Origin: Pontibacillus salipaludis
GTDB taxonomy: Bacteria; Bacillota; Bacilli; Bacillales; BH030062
DNA length: 64,000 nt
Assembly: GCF_014642405.1 (NCBI RefSeq)
Contig: NZ_BMIN01000006.1
Span: forward strand, 62,001-126,000
Direction: 5' to 3'
Part shown: positions 26,901-33,877 of the stretch, piece by piece
Numbering within the stretch: the stretch's first letter is position 1
How the letters are laid out: every line of letters starts with the position of its first letter
Position numbers and translations under genes: made by a program
Notes under the pieces: generated by a model
The model's database searches: none
Told to the model about the DNA's origin: nothing
The model's input: only the letters and a program-made list of their open reading frames with translations

Positions 26901-27479
26901 GAGCTTCCTGAAAATGAGCGTTATACGTACAACTATCAAGGAAATTCACAAACTCTCGATCATATTTTAGTTGCAGATCACTTAAAGGACCAAACAAAAG
27001 TGGATATCGTACACTTAAACGCAGACTTTACGGAAGAACAAGGGCGAGTCAGTGACCACGACCCTGTGTTGATTCATATGGATCTTATTGAACCTAAGTT
27101 TCACCAGGATTGGCGGGTAATGAAAGAGCCAGTCGGATACGTGACAAACAAGGGTGAATTAGGTACAAGGAAACAAGGTGTTGCTCAGGTGACCTTCACA
27201 GATGAAGAAGGCCACAAGGATAAGCAGACCGTTTTAATTGCATTTGGTGATGATAAGAACTGGGGTAAACAAAAAGGGAAGTCCAAAGGCAAACAAAAGA
27301 TGATGGAACAACAAAATGTTCAAATTTTGAATGAAAAAGGAGAAGTGGTTCCAGTAGAAGTAACGGTGAGCGGGAACAAAATGATCATCCCTTCTTGGGA
27401 AACCGTTGAACCAGGTACCTACTCCATCTCCATTAAAGACGCCCAAAAAAGGGGCTCCATGACATTCCATATTCAATAA
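23910..27479 (+). CDS. Secreted multidomain nuclease/phosphatase (LTD, OB-like, EEP domains)
   Basis: 1189 aa with signal peptide (VLSVASAMTLMVGGLAPTS). Order: lamin-tail domain (about 35-160, LIISEYVEGGGYNKAIEIFN); YhcR/DUF6359-like OB domain (about 210-400, GVVTTDVGSWGRKGFYLQD); chitobiase-C-like domain (about 415-490, IYYTTDGSEPTINSTKY); second OB-like domain (about 495-620); endonuclease/exonuclease/phosphatase domain (about 755-1065: TYNMENYY, GLVEVQDNNG, VVANHFNSK, VLGDLNDF, SDHDPVL). A basic C-terminal tail follows. It should degrade extracellular DNA or nucleotides. No LPXTG or membrane anchor is seen. GTG start after GGGAGATGGGG. Confidence 0.9.
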   Translation: MKNRSVKKVLSVASAMTLMVGGLAPTSTVSGEEVSAPDGLIISEYVEGGGYNKAIEIFNGTGQQVDLSEFDLQLFSNESSTGTSVAMSGVVEAGAAHTIINNQAAAHFLSVADETSGGINHNGNDRYVLYYNGEIVDAFGQKGNSSDFAKDVTLVRKSSVTSGDQNFEDTFDPAEEWISFAKDTAEYLGTHEMDGTDSTGDKPEDNEEPVSLTSIADVRAGGAGQAGVSIEGVVTTDVGSWGRKGFYLQDDTSGIYVFQDLYSDEIQKGDIVQITGDTTEYDGVFELVNVSNLNVQGAGELPEPQVVSPSGVTEENQGSLIQLKDVTISQVEEVNSYGTFEFLATKEGESVTVRIDNRTGLSYADFLYKEGMVLNVTGISSEYNGTAQVKPRGGDDFSFVSAGTADSIQAMPASGGVQEGSTVSLSSFGEGDIYYTTDGSEPTINSTKYTQPITITEDTTIKAIQVGDEETSSVVTFTYQVLKAFDDLRIHDIQGETHQSLYNGENVSGVEGIVTRTVGSRGFYMQELPGQYDDNVKTSEGIYVYSTGDAGVTVGDRVQVSGEVKEYTQSNFLWFDFSDDLTLTEITGASVSVEESGVELPEPVTLGEQGRVIPSEVIDNDQFSVFDPEEDAIDFYESLEGMRVSAPDATVVMPRAEYTNYDETAVTVPNGSSKTRTPAGGIIVEPSLNPERIIIDDYSQDMAPVKVGDTFTSAVTGVLGYEFSNFKLEVDGLPTVVPGEFERETTTLQQGEEELSVATYNMENYYATDSDHPDKTEEIAQSIVNRLDAPDIVGLVEVQDNNGASEGGTDAAENYKALIDAIAENGGPEYAYTDIAPVNNEDGGEPDGNIRVGFIYNPDRVSLAEQPKGGATTSVGVTEEGSLTLNPGRIDPTNEAFEDSRKPLAAEFEFNGENVIVVANHFNSKGGDDAPFGGIQPAQLGSEEQRIEQAKVVNGFVQEVMERDEDANVVVLGDLNDFEYSAPLETLEGDILANMIEELPENERYTYNYQGNSQTLDHILVADHLKDQTKVDIVHLNADFTEEQGRVSDHDPVLIHMDLIEPKFHQDWRVMKEPVGYVTNKGELGTRKQGVAQVTFTDEEGHKDKQTVLIAFGDDKNWGKQKGKSKGKQKMMEQQNVQILNEKGEVVPVEVTVSGNKMIIPSWETVEPGTYSISIKDAQKRGSMTFHIQ

Positions 27480-27486
27480 ACACAAA

Positions 27487-27517
27487 GCGGAGAGCCTCTT
27501 TAGGCCCTCCGTTTTTT
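27487..27517 (+). terminator. Terminator after nuclease gene
   Basis: GCGGAGAGCCT/AGGCCCTCCGT imperfect stem followed by TTTTTT. Confidence 0.8.
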
Positions 27518-27536
27518 TAACACATTAAAGCAATGA

Positions 27537-27601
27537 TGCGTGCCAGACACCCTGTAGTGCTTTAGCAGAGTGACGGGTGTCTGGCACGCTTTAGTGCTTT
27601 G
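27537..27601. repeat. R2 (REP-like) cluster, 2 palindromes
   Basis: GCGTGCCAGACACCC and GGGTGTCTGGCACGC in opposite orientation, each with a TTTAGTGCTTT or GTAGTGCTTTAG tail. Confidence 0.88.
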
Positions 27602-27674
27602 TATTGGTAAAGGGAGAGGTTTTGCACATGAAAGGTTTGTTGCTGATCCATACTAGTGTTAGGAGGGTATGGAT

Positions 27675-28607
27675 ATGAAAATGGCTTTGTTGGGTTTGTC
27701 TATTCTGGTGAGTGGGGCTTCGGCACAGAATGGTCAGGATTCGCTTTCGATCTTTTATAAAGGGGATGAGGTGAAAAGGATTCAAGTTGAGAGTTTCTTT
27801 CATCAGGTGGGGGAGCCGTTTCTTGATTTAGAGGAGGTAAAGGAACTTAGTAATGAACTTAATAAGCAATTAAGAGAGGAGCCGATTAATGCTAAGATCG
27901 GAGCTTCAGGGGAAATCGTACCAGGGGAACCTGGTTCAAAGGTGTATGAAGACAAGTTTCAAACTAAACTTATAGAAGGCTTATATAATACTCAGCACAA
28001 AGACATACGTGTTCCTCTTATGACAGTCCACCCAAAAGTAGACGCTGAGTTAATTGCGCATATCCGTACACAGCAGATTGGACAGTATGTAACCTATTTT
28101 AATAAGAACAATGTGGAACGCACACACAATATACAGTTATCATCAGATGCCATTGATAACCACGTGGTTTTCCCGAATGAAGTTTTCTCGTTCAATGAAG
28201 TGGTGGGGAAACGAACGAAAGAAAGAGGGTATAAGCCTGCACCTGTGATCGTAAAAGGAGAAGTAACGGAAGGAATAGGAGGGGGGATTTGTCAGGTTTC
28301 CTCGACCCTTTTTAATGCGGTAGACCATGCACGGATTAAGATTGTAGAGCGCTATTCCCATAGTAAACAAGTTCCATACGTTCCTCCAGGTAGAGACGCA
28401 ACGGTAAGCTGGTGGGGACCTGATTTTACATTTAAAAATAACTATAACGAGCCTTTATTAATTCGATCAAATGTAGTTGGAGGAACGTTACGTGTGGCTA
28501 TTTATTCCGCTAATGGAGTTGAAGTGAAGCAACGTGATATACCTGATGCATCTAAAGAGCTGCCTGATGAAACCCATATTGATGATATTGAGAAATGGAC
28601 TGATTAA
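27675..28607 (+). CDS. VanW-family protein, secreted
   Basis: ATG 27675 lies 7 nt after GGAGGG; the ATG at 27669 is too close to that RBS. The protein is 310 aa with a short N-terminal hydrophobic signal (MALLGLSILVSGASA). The VanW core (about 160-270) is visible: FSFNEVVGKRTKERGYKPAPV, then GIGGGICQVSSTLFNA and PPGRDATVSWWGPDF. VanW is linked to envelope biology and some glycopeptide-resistance loci, but its biochemical role is not established. Monocistronic; its last codons form the terminator. Confidence 0.9.
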   Translation: MKMALLGLSILVSGASAQNGQDSLSIFYKGDEVKRIQVESFFHQVGEPFLDLEEVKELSNELNKQLREEPINAKIGASGEIVPGEPGSKVYEDKFQTKLIEGLYNTQHKDIRVPLMTVHPKVDAELIAHIRTQQIGQYVTYFNKNNVERTHNIQLSSDAIDNHVVFPNEVFSFNEVVGKRTKERGYKPAPVIVKGEVTEGIGGGICQVSSTLFNAVDHARIKIVERYSHSKQVPYVPPGRDATVSWWGPDFTFKNNYNEPLLIRSNVVGGTLRVAIYSANGVEVKQRDIPDASKELPDETHIDDIEKWTD

Positions 28608-28620
28608 GCAGTCCATTTTT
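28593..28620 (+). terminator. Terminator overlapping vanW-like stop
   Basis: AAATGGACT/AGTCCATTT stem followed by TT; the stop codon lies in the loop. Confidence 0.8.
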
Positions 28621-28743
28621 GTTTGTCTTTGCAAGGCAGATTAACTTCATTGCCTTGTATAAAACAGGCTAAGTTTATGATAAAATGTGGAAGAAGAACT
28701 TTTGTGCCATTTTTTACATAATAGAGTTAAAAGGATGAGATGA

Positions 28744-29400
28744 ATGTATCAAGTGCGTGTGGCACCATTATTTTTTAGGCGGGAACACACCTTTTCCCGA
28801 ATATGTTCAGCAGAGAAGATGGACAATCTATGGCGTCGTGTCTTCCTTTTATTATTTCTTAGTATTATTGTTTACGGTGTCACTGCATGGTTTGGGCTAG
28901 GTATGGATATCATCTCAAACCGCGCAACATCTTTCACATTCGAAGACTATGAAATTAGAAAGTTATTCTTTTTAATAGGGAGGTCTACTTTCGGATTAGT
29001 GTTTGCGCTGTTAATATTATTCGGAAGTCCATTTCTTCTATGGATGTTCACAGGAATTCATTACCGGAAATTAGTTGCTCTCCATCTTCCTATATTGATG
29101 GTTTTATTACTAGAGAGAGCATTATGGATCGTTTTACTTGTGAATACTGGTCTTGATTGGTATGTTTCTCCACTATCGTTTGGGATTATTGCTTCTTACA
29201 TAACAGATATTCCGTGGATTATTTATTTCTTTGGAACGATCTCACTCGTCCAACTGTGGATAGTTTGGTTCCAAATCAAAATGATCCATTACTTCTCGGC
29301 TTGGAAAAGATGGCAAGCGTGGATTCTTGTCCTTGTTTTACATATGATTTACTGGTCTGGTGCAGCAGCAATCGCTCATGTAGATGTGTACTTTTTATAA
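28744..29400 (+). CDS. Polytopic membrane protein, possibly Yip1-like (YknW-type)
   Basis: A 218-aa protein. The N-terminal 38 residues are soluble and basic (FFRREHTFSRICSAEKMDNLWRR). Five hydrophobic helices follow (VFLLLFLSIIVYGVTAW; FALLILFGSPFLLWMFTG; LPILMVLLLERALWIVLLV; SFGIIASYITDIPWIIYFFG and WILVLVLHMIYWSGAAAIAH). Helix order and the gene partner (a HlyD-like adaptor 22 bp downstream) recall B. subtilis YknW-YknX, where YknW is a Yip1-family membrane protein. The resemblance is structural only. Confidence 0.65.
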   Translation: MYQVRVAPLFFRREHTFSRICSAEKMDNLWRRVFLLLFLSIIVYGVTAWFGLGMDIISNRATSFTFEDYEIRKLFFLIGRSTFGLVFALLILFGSPFLLWMFTGIHYRKLVALHLPILMVLLLERALWIVLLVNTGLDWYVSPLSFGIIASYITDIPWIIYFFGTISLVQLWIVWFQIKMIHYFSAWKRWQAWILVLVLHMIYWSGAAAIAHVDVYFL

Positions 29401-29422
29401 ATAGGAATCGCGAGGTTTTGAC

Positions 29423-30775
29423 ATGAATAAGAAATTAAAGCGGTGGGTTTTCATGGGAGTTCCGATTCTTTTGGTCATTGCCAATATTATTCTCTTATTC
29501 TTATCAGAGAATGAGGTAGAACGGAAGTCTTACATATCTAAATGGGATACTCCATTTCGTGCTAACTTAGAGAATGTGATTGAAGAAGAAGGCGTATTTC
29601 AACCTTCAACAGAAGAATATGTTTATTTCGATGACGACTTAGGTTCGTTCCAGCAATTCGTAGTTGAAGAAGGGGATCAGGTTGATGTCGGAGAACCGCT
29701 TTATGAATATGTTGTACGGGACTATTACGAAGCGGTAGATCAATTGGAGAATCAGATAGAAGGGCTTGAAGAGGAAGTTGAAGCTCTAGAAGACTACGTA
29801 AATGAAATAGAAGATATTGAGGTCCCTGAGCCTGAGTTCAATGTTGATGAGGAAGAAGAGCCAAGTCCATTTGCGGAAGCTGAAGTTATTAAAAGTCAGT
29901 CAGAAGCTGAGGCTAGGAAAGAATTAGCCCTCAAAGAAGCTCAGCTGACTGCCTTAGAGGATCAATTAGATGAAGTCGAGGACAGAGGCGAGGTCATTGA
30001 GGTAGTTAGTCTCTTTAGTGGAACCGTCAAAAAGATCGATCATTCCTTGAAGAACCCTACTGTCACCATATCGAGGTCGGATGAGCTTGTTATTGCGGGG
30101 AAGATTGATGAACGGCATCGGCAAAACCTTCAAGAAGGCATGCTTGCTCGTGGAACGATTGATAAATTAGAACAGTCATGGGAAGGGCAGGTTCAATCAG
30201 CTGATGACTTCCCAGTAGAAGGTTCAAGTGAAGATGGTAATAGTGACTATTCATACGTAGTAGAATTAAATGAGTCGGTGGATGAAGCGTTGCCTGGGTA
30301 TCATAGCAGCATTTATTTCACAATTGAAGAAGTGAAGAATGCTGTGACCGTTTACCAAAATTGGATCCACATTCCTATTGATGGATTTGATGATTATGTG
30401 GCTGACTATGAGCCAGAAGATGAAGTGTTAAGTGAAGAGGAAGAAGAAGTCCAAGAAACAGACTCTTCAGAGAAAGAAGAAGGAATCGAAGTTGAAGGGC
30501 CGCTTGTTGAAGGTCCATATGCTTGGGTGATGAATGGGAAAGGGGAAGTAGAGAAACGATCCCTAAATCTTGGTATGGATGAGTACAACTTGCAGGAAGT
30601 TAAAGAAGGTTTAGCTGTTGAGGACTGGGTAGCTGATGAACCTAGTAAAGAATTTCGTGATTCAACCACCTTCCTTACCTCACTCAATCTGGAATATTTA
30701 GATTGGAGAGGCATTACGACTCTAAAAAAAGACGTCATGTGGGAGTACGCCAAAATGGGTCTTCTTATGCGCTAA
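29423..30775 (+). CDS. HlyD/RND-adaptor-like membrane fusion protein
   Basis: 450 aa with an N-terminal transmembrane helix (VFMGVPILLVIANIILLFL). A biotinyl-lipoyl-like half-hairpin (about 50-105, FVVEEGDQVDVGEPLYEY) is followed by a highly acidic coiled coil (about 108-190), the second lipoyl half (VVSLFSGTVKKID) and a beta-barrel region (ELVIAGKIDERHRQNLQEGM). This is the adaptor layout of MacA/YknX. An acidic insertion occupies about 335-355. No ABC ATPase or permease follows; the next gene is convergent. Translationally close (22 bp) to the membrane protein at 28744. Confidence 0.85.
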   Translation: MNKKLKRWVFMGVPILLVIANIILLFLSENEVERKSYISKWDTPFRANLENVIEEEGVFQPSTEEYVYFDDDLGSFQQFVVEEGDQVDVGEPLYEYVVRDYYEAVDQLENQIEGLEEEVEALEDYVNEIEDIEVPEPEFNVDEEEEPSPFAEAEVIKSQSEAEARKELALKEAQLTALEDQLDEVEDRGEVIEVVSLFSGTVKKIDHSLKNPTVTISRSDELVIAGKIDERHRQNLQEGMLARGTIDKLEQSWEGQVQSADDFPVEGSSEDGNSDYSYVVELNESVDEALPGYHSSIYFTIEEVKNAVTVYQNWIHIPIDGFDDYVADYEPEDEVLSEEEEEVQETDSSEKEEGIEVEGPLVEGPYAWVMNGKGEVEKRSLNLGMDEYNLQEVKEGLAVEDWVADEPSKEFRDSTTFLTSLNLEYLDWRGITTLKKDVMWEYAKMGLLMR

Positions 30776-30782
30776 TGAACAA

Positions 30783-30816
30783 AAGTCCGCCATTCGCTTA
30801 TGATTGGCGGACTTCT
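30783..30816. terminator. Terminator after adaptor gene
   Basis: AAGTCCGCCAT/ATTGGCGGACTT stem with a T/C-rich tail. Confidence 0.82.
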
Positions 30817-30850
30817 TCTGTATCTAAATGACATTTTCTTTGTTGGTTTC

Positions 30851-30870
30851 TTGATCAAACGTTTGATCAA
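30851..30870. repeat. 20-bp perfect palindrome P20, copy 3
   Basis: TTGATCAAACGTTTGATCAA, between the convergent adaptor gene (ends 30775) and second gtaB (ends 30887). Confidence 0.9.
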
Positions 30871-30886
30871 GATCTATAATCATGCC

Positions 30887-31768
30887 TCAATGTTCGTTTG
30901 TTTTTATTTTGCTAATTTGATTTTCCATGAAGGTGACCAGTTCTGGTCTCAAGTCATCTCGTTCTAATGCCAGTTCAATTGTGGTTTGAATAAACCCAAG
31001 CTTTTCACCTACATCGAAGCGACGGCCTTCAAATTCATAGGCAAATACTCGCTGTATTTCATTCAGCTTCTCAATTGCATCCGTCAACTGAATCTCATTG
31101 CCGGCTCCGATTTCTTGTTTATCGAGGTACATCATAATTTCAGGTGTCAAGATATAACGCCCGATAATAGCAAGGTTAGAGGGAGCCTGGCCTTTTGGAG
31201 GCTTCTCAATGAATTGACGAACGTTGTAGCGTTTGCCTTTCTGTGAGGATGGGTCAATGATTCCGTAACGATGCGTGTCATCTCTAGGGACTCTTTGGAC
31301 TCCTATAATGGAAGAACGCGTATCCTCGTATTCTTCAATCATTTGCTTAAGGCATGGTTTGTCAGATTGGACGATATCATCTCCAAGAAGGACAGCGAAT
31401 GGCTCATTGCCAATAAATTTTCGTGCGCACCATATAGCGTGCCCAAGTCCTTTTGGTTCTTTTTGGCGAATGTAATGAATTTCGACTTTGGAGGGGTGCT
31501 TCACCTTTTCAAGCAGATCGAATTTGCCCTTATTGACCAGGTTGTCTTCTAGTTCAATAGAATGATCAAAATGGTCTTCAATTGCCCGTTTGCCTTTACC
31601 TGTTACAATAATAATGTCTTCAATGCCAGAGTCAATGGCTTCTTCTACTATGTATTGAATCGTAGGCTTGTCTACAATTGGAAGCATCTCTTTAGGCATC
31701 GCTTTAGTGGCGGGGAGAAAGCGAGTCCCCAACCCTGCTGCTGGGATAATCGCTTTTTTAATCGTCAT
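30887..31768 (-). CDS. gtaB: UTP-glucose-1-phosphate uridylyltransferase, copy 2
   Basis: 293 aa, same signature as the copy at 17696 ([38 protein letters not shown]). Differences cluster after residue 120 and at the C-terminus, which ends in [12 protein letters not shown] here. Both copies look intact. It supplies UDP-glucose. RBS AGGAAAGGAATA. The two copies are 12 kb apart with unrelated genes between, so this is an old duplication or a transfer rather than a recent tandem event. Confidence 0.93.
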   Translation of the reverse strand: MTIKKAIIPAAGLGTRFLPATKAMPKEMLPIVDKPTIQYIVEEAIDSGIEDIIIVTGKGKRAIEDHFDHSIELEDNLVNKGKFDLLEKVKHPSKVEIHYIRQKEPKGLGHAIWCARKFIGNEPFAVLLGDDIVQSDKPCLKQMIEEYEDTRSSIIGVQRVPRDDTHRYGIIDPSSQKGKRYNVRQFIEKPPKGQAPSNLAIIGRYILTPEIMMYLDKQEIGAGNEIQLTDAIEKLNEIQRVFAYEFEGRRFDVGEKLGFIQTTIELALERDDLRPELVTFMENQISKIKTNEH

Positions 31769-31863
31769 ATTCCTTTCCTCCTCAACATTAGTCCTAATTG
31801 TATTATACTTGGAATGGGTTTGGAAACCAAACTAGACACGAAATTAAAGGAGTAAACTTATAG

Positions 31864-32352
31864 ATGAAAAGAATCTTTTATTGGCTGTATCCACTTAGTT
31901 GGATGGGGATGATTTTCTACTCCTCATCTACCCCGTATCAAGAGCAGGATGTGAAACCCTTCATGAATGATTATCTAGACCTTTCTTTCATGAAACCCTA
32001 TCTCGACTGGATTGTATTTACTTATCATCATCAAGAAGTTAGCGTCAGAAATTTGGGAGTTGAGGGATTCATTGAATTCTTCCTAAGAAAGGGCGCACAT
32101 GTAACCGTTTTTTTGATATTATTCTTTTTCCTTTATATCGCTATAAGCCGGACCACTTCACTAACGTTAAAAGGAAATTTGCTTACTAGTTTAATCATTA
32201 CTGGTCTTTATGCTGCATTTGATGAAATTCATCAAGGATTCACACCAAATCGAACCCCTTACATAGGAGATGTTGGCATGGATCTGTTCGGGGCACTATT
32301 GGGCGTTTGTATTATTTTGATCTATAAAAAGAAGAAAAAGACTCCCGAATAA
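31864..32352 (+). CDS. VanZ-family membrane protein
   Basis: 162 aa with four hydrophobic helices. The VanZ signature is RKGAHVTVFLILFFFLY, then YAAFDEIHQGFTPNRTPYIG and DVGMDLFGALLGV. VanZ-like proteins are linked to teicoplanin resistance and envelope lipid processes, with the mechanism unknown. A TAAAGGAG RBS precedes the ATG. It has its own unit upstream of two small genes. Confidence 0.9.
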   Translation: MKRIFYWLYPLSWMGMIFYSSSTPYQEQDVKPFMNDYLDLSFMKPYLDWIVFTYHHQEVSVRNLGVEGFIEFFLRKGAHVTVFLILFFFLYIAISRTTSLTLKGNLLTSLIITGLYAAFDEIHQGFTPNRTPYIGDVGMDLFGALLGVCIILIYKKKKKTPE

Positions 32353-32422
32353 CCATGAAGATGCGTACTATATTGTGATAAATCTTATGGTTCACATACA
32401 CTGGTGCATCGGGGTGATTACA

Positions 32423-32554
32423 TTGAAACGATTAAACTCTGAGCAACTCTTAGAGATCCTTGAACATTTAAAGAATGAAGCGGACAATCTCAATTTTGAG
32501 ACGGCTGAGGATATTATGAATTACCTAAGCAAGCAATTAACTCGACTTGAATGA
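32423..32554 (+). CDS. Small hypothetical protein
   Basis: A TTG start 5 nt after GGGGTGA opens a 43-codon frame: MKRLNSEQLLEILEHLKNEA, continuing DNLNFETAEDIMNYLSKQLTRLE. It is predicted as two amphipathic helices. No family recognised. A hairpin follows 15 bp after the stop, which supports a real short transcript. Confidence 0.5.
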   Translation: MKRLNSEQLLEILEHLKNEADNLNFETAEDIMNYLSKQLTRLE

Positions 32555-32569
32555 TAGAGGGAGAAGGGC

Positions 32570-32593
32570 GCAGGAGGTTCTTGCGTCTTTTTT
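32570..32593 (+). terminator. Weak hairpin terminator
   Basis: GCGCAGGA/TTCTTGCGT imperfect stem followed by CTTTTTTA. Confidence 0.6.
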
Positions 32594-32707
32594 AGGAAAT
32601 ATGCGAGAGTAGTAGAAAAATTGAAATCATCCTAGCTATCGCCCAATTATGATTGTTTATGGTAAAATGTGGAGAGATAGTTGTTTTAAGAAGGGGCGAG
32701 CAAAAGA

Positions 32708-33676
32708 GTGAGTAGCAGGCAAGATCGAAAGAAAAAGAAGAAAAAAAGCCGTTTATTTAAAATTAGTATGATTATTTTAGCTGTCCTCATTGTAGGGGGA
32801 TTGGTTTATGCTTATTCAATCTATCAATCTTTTCAAACTACGATGGATCAGGTGTACGAACCTCTAGAGGGGGACACGGACAAGCGTGTTGATGTGGTTT
32901 CAAAGAAAGATGATGTGAAAGATGCACCTCCATTTTCTCTTTTATTACTAGGAGTTGATGAGAGAGAGAATGATTCAGGTCGATCGGATACGATGATCGT
33001 GTTGACGGTGAATCCGGCTAAAGAGTCTATTAAGATGTTAAGCATTCCTCGTGATACAAGGACAGAACTTGTCGGTCGAGGTACGACTGAAAAGATTAAT
33101 CACGCCTATGCGTATGGGCAAGTATCAATGGCTGTCGATACAGTCGAACAGTTTCTTGATATCCCGATTGACTATTATGTAAAAGTGAACATGCAAGGAT
33201 TTCAGAAGATCGTAGATGCTGTAGGTGGTGTTACGGTGGACAACCCTTATGAACTTTCGGAGAATGGGAATACCTTCCCTGAAGGAGAAATTACGCTAAA
33301 TGGTGAAGAAGCGCTGACCTACACGCGTATTCGTTATGCAGATCCTCGTGGTGACTTTGGTCGACAAGATCGCCAAAAGCAAATCATTCAGGCGGTTATT
33401 GATAAAGGTGCCCGCGTTCAATCGATGTGGAAGTTCGATAGTCTATTTGATGCTGTAGGTGAGACGATTAAGACGAACCTAACTTTTGAAGAGATGGTAA
33501 GCATCCAAAAACGTTATAAAGGAATGCAGCATAATATCGATCAAATGAGATTTGAGCAAGGGACAGGTGAGTATATTGGAGACCTATGGTACTACTTGCC
33601 ATCTGAGCAAGAATTAAATGACCATATCAGTACACTTCAAGATCACCTCGGAGTAGACGGACAAGAGGATAATTAA
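32708..33676 (+). CDS. LytR-CpsA-Psr (LCP) family cell-wall polymer transferase
   Basis: 322 aa, GTG start. An N-terminal basic cytoplasmic stretch and one transmembrane helix (ISMIILAVLIVGGLVYAYSIY) precede the extracellular LCP domain. Motifs: LLLGVDERENDSGRSDTMIV, SIPRDTRTEL, KINHAYAYGQ and YTRIRYADPRGDFGRQDRQ. The Asp and Arg residues that bind the polyprenyl-pyrophosphate are present. LCP enzymes attach teichoic acids or capsule to peptidoglycan. It fits the surface-polymer theme of gtaB, VanZ and VanW nearby. Monocistronic. Confidence 0.93.
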   Translation: MSSRQDRKKKKKKSRLFKISMIILAVLIVGGLVYAYSIYQSFQTTMDQVYEPLEGDTDKRVDVVSKKDDVKDAPPFSLLLLGVDERENDSGRSDTMIVLTVNPAKESIKMLSIPRDTRTELVGRGTTEKINHAYAYGQVSMAVDTVEQFLDIPIDYYVKVNMQGFQKIVDAVGGVTVDNPYELSENGNTFPEGEITLNGEEALTYTRIRYADPRGDFGRQDRQKQIIQAVIDKGARVQSMWKFDSLFDAVGETIKTNLTFEEMVSIQKRYKGMQHNIDQMRFEQGTGEYIGDLWYYLPSEQELNDHISTLQDHLGVDGQEDN

Positions 33677-33679
33677 ATC

Positions 33680-33717
33680 AAAAAAGTGATGCCGAATGAA
33701 CTAGGCATCACTTTTTT
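33680..33717 (+). terminator. Terminator after LCP gene
   Basis: AAAAAAGTGATGCC/GGCATCACTTTTTT stem. Confidence 0.92.
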
Positions 33718-33772
33718 TAGTCAGTTTTTCTGGTGCGAGAAGAAGGGAGTGCTTTTTCGCTGTGATGTAGTG

Positions 33773-33838
33773 CAGGGTGCCAGACACCATATGTTGCTTT
33801 AAAGCTATAAAGGGTGTCTGGCACCCATTGGTTCTATA
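33773..33838. repeat. R2 (REP-like) cluster, 2 palindromes
   Basis: GGGTGCCAGACACCA and GGGTGTCTGGCACCC in opposite orientation, joined by TATGTTGCTTTAAAGC. Confidence 0.88.
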
Positions 33839-33877
33839 CAGTGCTAAAGGGATGCCAATAGGATGGTTCTTTTTAGT

